From: Porphyra umbilicalis
Lineage: Eukaryota > Rhodophyta > Bangiophyceae > Bangiales > Bangiaceae
Assembly (NCBI GenBank): GCA_002049455.2
Contig: KV918884.1
Span: 1 to 64,000 of the forward strand
DNA: 64,000 nt
Reading direction: 5' to 3'
Below the pieces are notes generated by a model. The model was not told the origin of the DNA, ran no database searches, and was given only the letters and a program-made list of their open reading frames with translations. Position 1 is the first letter of the stretch. Each line of letters opens with the position of its first letter. Shown one piece after another: positions 50,546 to 60,610 of this stretch. The translations under genes and the position numbers were made by a program.

Positions 50546-53500
50546 CGCAGCGTCTCGTGCGGGGCGTCCGCGGCGTCCATCCAGGTGGGCTGCGGGTATC
50601 CGTTCCAGTAGACTTGGACCCGGAGGGTGCCGTCGGGCACCGTCGCGTGGTCCGCGATGCGGTCCACGGCATATCGCTGGCCTTCGGCCTCCGCCCCACG
50701 GAAGGAGCGCGCTGCCCGCAACGCGGGGTGTTGGGCAGGGGACTCGGCGGCCGTGCCCGAGGCGCGGACGACGTGCGCGACGTTTTCACGGCGGTGCTCC
50801 CCGTCTACGTCCAGGAGCGCCGTCGGGCCGTCCGTGGAAGCCACGCGATACGGTCCGCGGGCGACGTGTGTCAACTTGCCGCAGGCGCCCTTCTCCTTGG
50901 CGTGGTCTCGCAGCCACGCGCAGCCCCCCACGGTGAGCCTCTCCGCTCGCAGCGCGAGGAGCTTGTCGTGGTCGCGCTTGCAGCGCCCCTGCGTCGCCTT
51001 AAGCATTGCCCACATCTGCGGGATGAGCTGGACGAGGCTGGTCAGGAGGGAGGCTTGGGCCCGGTTCTCGGCGGCGGTGCCGCATTCGCCGTGATGGGGT
51101 ACGCCCCGGACTTGGGGATGTCCTTGAAAGCCCAGCTGGATACCCCCATGGGGTTGACCAGTTCCAGCAGGGCAACCCCGGTGCTACTGTGGGGGCGGCT
51201 GTTGTACGCCAGCGTCAGGGCCCCAAGAAGTTGGTCCCAGGACCGCGGATGCTCCGCCATGTAGTGGTTCAGGATCGTATGCATCGTTCGTTTGAACCGC
51301 TTCGTCTGCCCGTTCGTCTGCGGGTGTGACGGCGACGTCACCTTAGGCTCGATGGAGAGCAGGTTGCAAACCTGGCCTCAGAAGTGGCTGGTGAACTGGG
51401 GTCCCCCGTCCGAGAGCAGCCGGTCCGGCGGACCATAAGCGCCCACCCAGTAGTCCAGGACGGCCGAGGCGCAGTCCACCGCCGACGTACCGTCCATCGG
51501 GAGGGCGCGCACCAGCTTGGTGAATCGGTCTGTGATCACCAGGATGAACCGGTGGCCGGCGGCCGTTCGTGCGAGGGGCCCGTAGAGGTCCACAGCAATG
51601 TCCTGGAAGGGCATGGTGGCGGGGAACAGGGTTAGGGGCGAGCGCCGCGCCAGAGGGCGCACGCGCTGCCGGGCACTGCTGTCGCATTTCCCAACATAGG
51701 AGACGACGTCGGCCGCCATCCCCACCCAGCAGTAGTAACGCCGCATCGCCGCATACATGCGGGACTCCCCGGGGTGCCCGGCGAGGGTCGCGTCGTGCTC
51801 CAGGTGGAGGACCTGCTCCTGCAAGGAGGTTGGGACCACCACCTGGTGGGCGCCATCGGGCGCCGCGCGTCGCCAAAGGACCCCATCAGGGTCCTCGAAG
51901 AACGGGCTGCGCCGCCCGTCGTTCAGGGCCTTCACGATCTCCTTGCAGTACCCGTCGCCGGCTTGGGCCGAGAGCACCGCGTCGCGGTTAATGTCACGGA
52001 CCGTAGGGCCGCCAACGTAGTTGGCGGCGTCGAGCCCCCGGACCGTGATGGCCCGCACGGCAAAGACGGGGACCGCGTCATCGAACGCGGTCTTGTCGCT
52101 GGCCCCGGACTCCAGGCGGGAGATGCTGTCGGCCATGTAGTGCGTCATCCCCGGCTTGTTGGCGACGTCGAACTCCAACTCGCTTAGGCGAAGGCGCCAG
52201 AGTGCCAAGCGGGGATTTCCCGAACCCTCGATGTTGAGGATCCACCACAGCAGTCGTGGTCCGTGCGCACGAGGAAATGATCACCCTCGAGGTAGGGGCG
52301 GAGTTTGAGCGACGCCCGAAAGACTGCCAGGCACTCCTTCTCCGTGACCTTGTAGGGGAGCTCGTTCTTTGCCAGCCGCCGGCTGATATACGCGACCGGC
52401 TGGAGCTTCCCGTCGTCATGCTCTGGCAGCAGGGCGGCGCCCACTTGCGTCCCGCAGGCGTTCACGTCGAGGACGTACTTCCGCCCGCGCCGCGGAAGTG
52501 CGAGGACCGGCGGGGTCGTAAGGGCCTCCTTGAGCCGGTCGAACGCCTGCTGCTGCAATGGTGTGGCGGGGGGCACCATGACAGGGGCCGTGGACCCCAT
52601 GAGTTCCGTCAATGGCGCCGCCATCATTGCGATGTTCGGCAAGAACCGGTGGAAGACGTTGCACATCCCCACGAAGCTCCGTTCTTGCGTGCGGGTCGTG
52701 GGGAAGCGCGCCTCGCGCAAGGCGCGCGTGTGCGCGTCCATCACGCCGAGCCGGCCCGGCTTGATTTCTTGCCCGAGGTACTCCACGGTATTCCGAAAGA
52801 ACCGGCACTTGGGCAGGCGGAGTGTCACTCCCGCGTCGCGAAGCAGGCGCAGGACGCGGTCGACGTGGCCGACGTGTTCCTCCTCCGTCTTGGAGTACAC
52901 GATGACATCGTCGAGGTAGATGAGGAAGCTTTGTCACTTTACCCCGGAGAGGATGATGTCCAGCGCCCGCTGGAACGTCGCCGGGGCGTTTGTTAGGCCG
53001 AACGGCATCCGTTTGTACTGGTACGCGCCCTCGTAACACACGAAAGCCGTCTTCTTCCGATCTTCAGGTGCGATGGCAACCTGCCAGTAGCCGGAGTTGC
53101 AATCCAACGTCGAGAAGATGGTCGCCTTACCGAGGCTGTCGATGCATTCATCCATCCGGGGCAGCAGGTACGAGTCCTTCTTGGTGACGACGTTCAGCAG
53201 TCAATATTCGACGCAGAAGCGGAGGGTGCCATTCTTCTTTGGGACGAGCACGACCGGGAAGCCCCATTTCGACAACGTCGGTTCGATGACGTCCGCCTCC
53301 AGCTGCCGCTTGACCTCGGCCGTCTCGGCCTCCCGCGCCGTGTGCCCCGCGCGGCGCGGCGCGAAGCGCACGGGCCGGGCGCCGCCTTTGAGGTCGATGC
53401 GGTGCTGGGTGGCCGCGATGACGCCGAGCGCCTGGCCCATCCACATTACCTTGTGCTGGTCCAGCATGCGGCGGATCTGGGTGTGCAGCGTCGGGTCGAC

Positions 53501-54954
53501 GACCGGCAGGTCCACGTCCTCCACTTGCGGGGGGGACGCGGGCAGCGCTGCGCCCGCCACGGCGCCTTCTTCGCCCGGGTTCCGGGGTCGTGCGGGGGTC
53601 GCAGCCCCACCGCCCGCGGCCGTCGCCGGGTCCAGGCTCCCCCCCGGCGCGGGGTCGTCTCGGCTGCTTGACACCGCCGCCACGACGCCCTCGGCGGCCG
53701 TGGCCGGCGCGAAGGCCGGGGCGGCCGGTGTACCGGGGGGTGCCCCGGGGGGCACCTGTACGACGCCCGTCGTCAGCAGCTCGACGTAGCCAACGTTGGC
53801 CCTCTGACTGAGGATGACCTCGCGCGCGCCAAAGTTGGCCACGATGACCAGGAAAGATAGCCCCGGCACAATATCGTGCACGCCGTTGGCGATGGTGACC
53901 CCATGCGTTGTGAAGAGGCGCGAGGCGCCGAACACCTGGCTCAGGCCCCCCCACATGGTCCGCACCCAGACAAGCGTGGCCGCAGACGGCGGAAGCCGCG
54001 TCTTGTGCGTCGCGCGGACAACGCAGGAGACGCCCATTGAGCGGTCACAATCGTCCAACGGCCCCCGTACGATCGCCGTGACGGACCCGTCCGTCCAACG
54101 GATGGACCTATCCTGAGGCAGGATGGCGTGGGCGTTGTCGTTGATGAACGTGCACGCCAAGATGACCGGACAGACAGGTCCTCGACGACGAGGAAGGGAA
54201 CCGGGACAATCCGTGCGCCCGTCTGGAGCCACAGCGTGACGGTACCGCTAGTGCGTAAACGTGCGTTGTTGGCGTCTCGTAGACGTACCTATTCCTCCTC
54301 CTACGAGGTGACCACCTGGCGAAGCCAGTCAGGAGCGAGGGCGTTCCGGCGGACCAAGTTGGGGCCCGCCCCCGTGTCGACGACGACGCCGAACGCACGG
54401 AGCGACAGCTTGTCCAGCCCCAACGAGGCCACAATGCGGTAGTCGTGCAGACTGATAAGCAGCACTTCCCCGCCCCCAGACGGGGTGCCCGGCGCGTGCG
54501 TGGTGTCCGCGACGGCGGCGGCGTGGCGGCGAAAGCGGGTACGCTCGCGCCGAGCGCGTCTCCCGAGGCGCCGCCGGAGCCTCTGCCCGGTGCGCGCCCA
54601 GTTGGCGGGTAAGTCCGCCGGGATGCCATCCCCGCCACCCCACGGCCGGGGGTCGGAGTGGCCCAGGGCCAGTACTGACGTGGCGACCGGCGGAGACGGA
54701 GGGACGGCCTCGGTGGCCAACGGCGTCGCTGGGACGGGGCGGCGGTCCGGCACGTCCGCCGGCGCGTGGCCGACCCCCCCGGGCCGCGCGAGGATGCGGG
54801 GGCAGAAGGCGGGCGCTGCCGGGAATCCCGCTGGGGCCCGGCGCTTGCGTACCTGGCGCAGGCGGGTTGCCGTGATGTAGCAGTGCCGGTGTACCTTGAG
54901 ACGGACGACGTCCGTGGGCAGCCCACTAAGGGGGCTGCCCCTTACTCGTTTCCC
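50546..54954 (-). pseudogene. pol: gypsy3 pol with several stops and frameshifts
   Basis: Protease (VVVDTGAGPNLV, about 54385); stops TAG 54301-region and a frame change; protease C-terminus and RT (53950-52930) with a TGA after RFCVEY (about 53200), LDCNSGYWQVA, LPFGL-type MPFGLTNAPATFQRA, and a TGA at the conserved Trp before IYLDD (about 52933). RNase H (VLDVNA, RTDHD) follows with a frame change near 52200. Integrase comes next with CDSSAR (weak zinc Cys), DLYGPL, SDGGPQF, a TGA after TSHF (51378), and NGQTKRFKRT, where Lys stands at the catalytic Glu position. It ends in a chromodomain (VQVYWNGYPQPTWMDAADAP) cut at 50546 by copia1. Confidence 0.9.
54916..54954 (-). promoter_or_regulatory. 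-1 ribosomal frameshift cassette of gypsy3
   Basis: Minus strand: G-GGA-AAC (54954-54948), GAG, TAA, then a perfect 9-bp stem (GGGCAGCCC 54940-54932, loop of 7, GGGCTGCCC 54924-54916). The spacer is 7 nt. A -1 slip leads into the protease frame (GKRVRGSPLSG). Confidence 0.88.
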
Positions 54955-55224
54955 TGGGCGTGGCAGGTGCGGCCGTCCCCGTGACCCGCGCCGTCGGCCC
55001 CCGCGATCCACTCCTCGAAGGAACTCTCCCCCTCGTTGCCTGCTGCGTCCGGGTACGCCCGGTCATCCGTTTCCACGGTGTGGACGAAGGCAGCCGTGCC
55101 CGGCGGGACGGTCCCATGGTTGGCGCCGGTCGGCGGTACCGGTGGAACCGGCGGTCCCGCGCCCAGAGGCAGGGGTGCCGGTGGCGCTGGTCCCCGCCCG
55201 TTGCGGTGTGCCGCGACTGCCTCG
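54942..55224 (-). pseudogene. gag: gypsy3 gag C-terminal part, left of copia2
   Basis: It continues the gag frame from 60611 once copia2 is removed. Acidic, Pro-rich tail (TDDRAYPDAAGNEGESSFEEW) ending CHAQGNE-TAA at the frameshift cassette. Confidence 0.82.
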
Positions 55225-55770
55225 TGTTGAAACGTCATGCTCAACGCCGCTGTAAGCCCTCCTGCTGTAAAAAAGCAAAATTCAAGAAACCAGGTATTGA
55301 CAGGGTTCGAACCCCCGACTCCCGGACGCGACCCGAAGGTCACGCCTAATGAGAGTGGGTGCCTTCTTCTCAATAGGCTACCCATGCGACCTCCTCGCGG
55401 TTTGGTGACCGCTGGTGCATTCGGCACTTGTACCCGTGCGATTTTGAGTGAAATATTTTGCGATTTCACATTTTTTGTTCTTGCGCTTTTGATGCTTTGA
55501 TTTGCGTGGGCTTTGCTTTGATCCCTGATGCTTTGATTTGATGATCGTTTTGATTTAGAGTGTGGGCGGGCGCGTGCGCGGGCGAGCTGCTTGGGCTGCG
55601 TGGTGGGCTTGAGTGCTCCGACTTGGACTGCTTGAGGAGTGCCCTTGATGGGAAGAGGGGCGCTTTGGAGAGACAACCAACAAAGCACGTTCGCACACAT
55701 ACACACAAGCTCAAGCCACTCAACCACTTCACCGTGGTCCCCCATCCCCTATCCCCACTGCGTTTCAACA
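55225..55770 (+). repeat. copia2 5' LTR
   Basis: 546 bp, TGTTGAAACG...GTTTCAACA. The antisense tRNA-like module is at 55294-55387, with a decayed A box (TAGCCTATTGAG). Confidence 0.96.
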
Positions 55771-55784
55771 GGTTATGGGCCCAG
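55771..55784 (+). other. copia2 primer binding site (initiator tRNA-Met anticodon arm)
   Basis: ggttatgggcccag, abutting the LTR as in copia1 and the TRIM. Confidence 0.88.
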
Positions 55785-55934
55785 GGCCGGGGCTGTCACA
55801 AGGGCAAGGTGTGCCAGACGGCGTCGCGGCGGTCGCGACAAGTGCGAAGAAGACGAGTGCAAGGTGGTTCAAGGACGCGACGGTCAAGGCGCAAGGTTCG
55901 GAAAGATCGGGAAGCGCTACGACAAGCAGGCATC

Positions 55935-58900
55935 ATGGACGGTGGCGCTGCCGGCATGGGCGGCATCAAGATTGACAAGTTGACGGAGACGAACTTCCAC
56001 GAGTGGCGCCAGCGGATCAAGATGGTCCTCGCGCTGCGCGACCTGGACGACATGCTTGACGAAGACAGCAAGCCGACGGACGCGGAGGACCGCGAGTTGG
56101 CGGTGTGGAAGCGTCGAGACACGAGGGCGAGCGCCATCATCGGGCTCACCCTTGGGTCTGAGCAGCTCGAGCACGTGTCGGGGTGCAAGACGACGGCAGA
56201 AATGTGGTGGACCCTGAAAGGCGTCTTCCAGCGCAAGTGTTTGATGAACAAGATGAAGGCGCGACGCGAGTTCTACACCGTCGCGATGAACGTCGGCGAG
56301 GGCATGCTGGGCTTTATCAACCGCGTGCGCAACCTCGGCGAGAACCTCAAGGCCATGGGCGGCGAGGTGACGGAGGTGGATGTCGCCATGAGCCTTCTCA
56401 ACGGGCTGACGTCAAAGCATGAGAACCTGCTGGTGGCTCTCGACGCCAAGGGCGAGGACGAGCTAAGCCTCGAATATTTCAAGAGCCGCTTGCTTCAGGA
56501 GGAGCGGCGTCAGGCGGACAAGTCACCGGCGATCAAGCGCATGGGTGACATGGCACTCGTCGGCGCCAACTATCGAGGTCAAGGCCGCCGTGGTGACCTT
56601 TCCAAGATCGAGTGCTACTACTGCCACAAGTTTGGGCACATCGCTCATGATTGCCCAGAGCTCAAGGCCAAGAAGCAGAGACAGGACAAGGTGGCCGCGA
56701 TTGCGGCTGACGATGGTAGCGACAGCGACGACGCCATCTGTCTGCTGGGCAACGCGGATGACAACGATGACATTTCCAAGTCGTGGCTTGTCGACTCTGA
56801 GGCGTCTGCACACATGTGCTGGATGCGTGCGTGCTTCGATGACTACAAGACGACCACGGGACGGAGCGTCACTATGGGTGACAAGGGGTCCGCGGCCACG
56901 GCGGGCGTCGGAACCGTCGTCCTCAACGTCATTGTTCAAGGCAAGACGCGCAAGATCAAGTTGGGGAAGGTGCTCCATGTTCCGACTATGGGCTTCAACC
57001 TCATGTCGGTCGGCATGGTGGAGGAACGCGGTGCGGAAGTGTCGTTCAAGCGCGGTATGTCCATCATCAAGATGAACGAGAAGATTGCTGCGTGCGGCAC
57101 GCGTAAGAACGGGCTCGTCCACCTGGACATGGCCCCAATGTCGGATGTTGCTGCGGTGGCCTCTCTGCAGCTATGGCATGAGCGTCTTGGCCACGTGAAC
57201 GTGGCCGGCGTCAAGAGGATGATCAAGAACAAGGACGTAGACGGACTCAAGTGCACTTCCATTCTGGTCAAGGACATTTGCGAGCCGCGCGTGTACGGCA
57301 AGGCGGCAATGACGCCTATGCCTAGCGCAAGAGGCGTTCGTGTGACCAGGCGGCTCCAGCTCGTGCCCTCGGACCTCGGTGGACCTATGTCAGAACCCTC
57401 TCGTGGCGGAGCGCTCTACTTCGGCACGTTCACCGACGACTTCTCCTGCTGGACGGACGTGGTCTTCCTGCACAAGAAGAGCAATCTTCTCGCGGTGTAC
57501 AAGAAGTGGCTGACCAAGGCACAGCTGCACACCGGCAACAAGACCAGGGTGCTCCGGTCCGACAACGGCGGCAAGTACATGTCGTCCGCATTCAAGGCAT
57601 TTCACGATGAGAACGGCACGACGCACCAGACGACGGTGCCCGACACGCCGCAGCAGAACGGGGTTGCTGAGCGACTCAACCGAGTTCTTGTGTAGATGGC
57701 TCGCACCATGATGCGACACAAGGACGTCGACCAGGATCTTTGGGCGGATGCCATCAAGACGGCGGTCGACATCAAAAACCGCGTCACCAGCCGTGCGCTT
57801 CCCGTAGGAAAGACGCCTCATGAGCTATCGACCGGGAACAAGTCCGACGTAAGCCTCATGCGGGTGTTTGGGTCAGCATGCTGGGTGGGACTGCACAAGA
57901 GCCACGTCGATGGCAAGTTCGGAGACAAGGCGGCAAAGGGCATTTTCGTGGGCTATCCCGACGGCAGCAAGGCGTACAAGGTCATCCTCGACGACGGCAA
58001 GGTCGTCAAGGCGCGAAGCGTCGTTTTCTCCGAGAACAACTCAAGCAAGGTTGCAGATGTTCCAGAGGACTCACCCGTGGACGAAGTCGTAGAAGGCGAG
58101 AAGGGCTTGGATGCCGGCAGCGACGACCAAGACATCGACGCTGAAGACGACCAAGACGTCGACGCTGAAGATGATGGCGGAAACGACCAGCAAGATGATG
58201 GCTCGGACAAATCGGCAGACGACAATCAAGGTTCTGCCGGATCTCAAGACACGCTGCGTCGGAGCGGCCGATCGCGGAGGCCGCCGGTTGAGGACTGGCG
58301 TCCAGTGAGCCTCGTTGCTCACGAGGCTCCCATGACGTATGGGCAAGCAGTTCAAGGACAAGAGTCGACCAAGTGGCGGGCCGCAATGGACCAGGAGATG
58401 GACTCTATCCGCAAGAACAAGACATGGCGTTTGACGAATCGCCCGGTCGGGCGACGCGTGCTCAAGGGCAAGTGGGTTTACAAGGTCAAGGACGAGGTTG
58501 ACAAGAACGGGAACAGCACGACGCGGCACAAGGCGCGCCTGTGCTTTATGGGCAATCGGCAGATCAAGGGGCTTGACTTCAACGAGACGTTTGCGCCGGT
58601 GGCCAAGTTCACGACCATCCGATGCATCCTGGCGATGTCGGCGGCGAACGAGTGGGAGCTGCATCAGATGGACGTCAAGACGGCCTTCCTGAACGGCGAC
58701 CTTGACTTGGAGGTCTACATGGAGCAGCCGGAGGGATACATCGATCCCACGTATCCGGACAAGGTGTGCCGTCTTCTCCAAGCGCTGTATGGGCTTAAGC
58801 AAGCCCCCAAGATGTGGTACGCCAAGCTCGACGCCTTTCTCAAGTCGCAAGGGTTTGACAACATCGACCCGGAAGCCTGCCTCTACCTCCAGATGGATGA

Positions 58901-59885
58901 CGGTGAGATCATCATCGTCCTGGTGTACGTCGACGATCTTCTTCTGGTCGGGTCAAGCATGGAGGCGATTAACAAAATCAAGAAGGCGCTTCGCAAGCGC
59001 TTCGAGATGAAGGACCTGGGCGAAGCCAAGGTCATTCTCGGGCTAGAGATCAGCCGTGACAAGACGTTGGGCACCCTCAAGCTGTCGCAGGGCAAGTACG
59101 CGGGACAAGTGCTCGAGAAGTTCGGTATGGCGGAGTGCAACCCGATCGCGACACCGTTGGAGGACAGGCTGCAGCTGGCTAAGTCGGAGAAGAGCGACGA
59201 GTCTCTTCCTTATCGCGAGGCCGTCGGAAGCCTGATGTACCTGATGGTAGGGACACGTCCTGATCTCGCCTTTGCGCTCGGCAAGCTAAGCCGTTTCGTG
59301 TCGGGCTACGGGAAGGAGCACTGGGCGGCTGTGAAGCGCGTCCTCCGATATGTCAAGGGGTCTGTCGACAAGGGCCTGGTCTACAACAAGTCCGCGTCGG
59401 GCATCCTCCAAGGTTTCAGCGATGCCGACTGGGCAGGTGACTGCAAGACGCGGCGGTCTACGACGGGCTTCATGTTCATCTTTGGCGGGGCGGCCGTCAG
59501 CTGGGCTTCGAAGTTGCAGAAGACGGTGGCGCTCTCTACCATGAAGGCGGAGTACATGGCTCTTTGCGAGGCCAGCAAGGAAGCTGTTCGGCTCGACAAG
59601 CTCATCCAACGCGTCACCATGCTCGTGACGCAGTCGGACACTTTTGTTGGGCCGGTTAACATCAAGGTCGACAACAGGGGCTGCATCGACTTCGCCAAGA
59701 ATCCCGTCGAGCACAAGCGCACCAAGCACATCGACATTCGCTACCACTTTGTGCGGGATGCAATCACGACGGACAAGGTCATCCTCGAGCACTGCCCAAC
59801 GGACGAGATGGCGCCAGACCCGATGACGAAGGAGCTCGCCAAGGTCAAACACGACAAGCATGTCGAGACGATGGGGATGTGTTGA
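55935..59885 (+). pseudogene. gag-pol: copia2 gag-pol polyprotein with one internal TAG
   Basis: One frame from ATG 55935 to TGA 59885, interrupted only by TAG 57693-57695 directly after NGVAERLNRVLV, where copia1 has GAG. The catalytic Glu of integrase is therefore retained, but its C-terminus, RT and RNase H lie beyond the stop. Other differences from copia1: protease WLVDSEAS (Glu in place of the Gly/Ala of the active site) and CEPRVYGK, which loses a zinc-site Cys that copia1 keeps (CELCVYGK). RT has QMDVKTAFLNGDL and YVDD (about 58930); RNase H has DADWAGDCKTRRSTTG. Near-identical LTRs show a recent jump, so these defects arose late or were supplied in trans. Confidence 0.93.
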
Positions 59886-60064
59886 TGGGGATGTGTTGAC
59901 TTCAAGTACGCGCCGTAAGTACAACCGGATGTAAGTACATTGATCCTCCAAGGCGGCCATGACGGACGGCATCGGATTTGGGACGTAAAGATTCTCGGCG
60001 GACTTACTTCTCGACAAGTACTTCAAGGGCGGTCAGCTGTCAGGCGGCGTCAAGCAAGGGGTCG

Positions 60065-60610
60065 TGTTGGAACGTCATGCTCAACGCCGCTGTAAGCCCT
60101 CCTGCTGTAAAAAAGCAAAATTCAAGAAACCAGGTATTGACAGGGTTCGAACCCCCGACTCCCGGACGCGACCCGAAGGTCACGCCTAATGAGAGTGGGT
60201 GCCTTCTTCTCAATAGGCTACCCATGCGACCTCCTCGCGGTTTGGTGACCGCTGGTGCATTCGGCATTTGTACCCGTGCGATTTTGAGTGAAATATTTTG
60301 CGATTTCACATTTTTTGTTCTTGCGCTTTTGATGCTTTGATTTGCGTGGGCTTTGCTTTGATCCCTGATGCTTTGATTTGATGATCGTTTTGATTTAGAG
60401 TGTGGGCGGGCGCGTGCGCGGGCGAGCTGCTTGGGCTGCGTGGTGGGCTTGAGTGCTCCGACTTGGACTGCTTGAGGAGTGCCCTTGATGGGAAGAGGGG
60501 CGCTTTGGAGAGACAACCAACAAAGCACGTTCGCACACATACACACAAGCTCAAGCCACTCAACCACTTCACCGTGGTCCCCCATCCCCTATCCCCACTG
60601 CGTTTCAACA
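60065..60610 (+). repeat. copia2 3' LTR
   Basis: 546 bp, nearly identical to the 5' LTR. tRNA-like module at 60134-60227. Confidence 0.96.

Larger units (their letters stand above)
55225..60610 (+). mobile_element. copia2: young Ty1/copia element inserted in gypsy3 gag
   Basis: 5386 bp with two 546-bp LTRs (55225-55770 and 60065-60610) that differ at about two positions by eye. CCTCG directly flanks both ends (55220-55224 and 60611-60615). Primer site, polyprotein and purine tract (gcaaggggtcg) are in place. The body is very similar to copia1. Confidence 0.97.

Noticed and set aside
52925..52945. TGA read as tryptophan by an altered genetic code
   Set aside because: FBPase, the nucleoporin and intact gypsy2 use TGG for Trp, several TGA stops fall where Arg or other residues are expected, and polyproteins end naturally in TGA.
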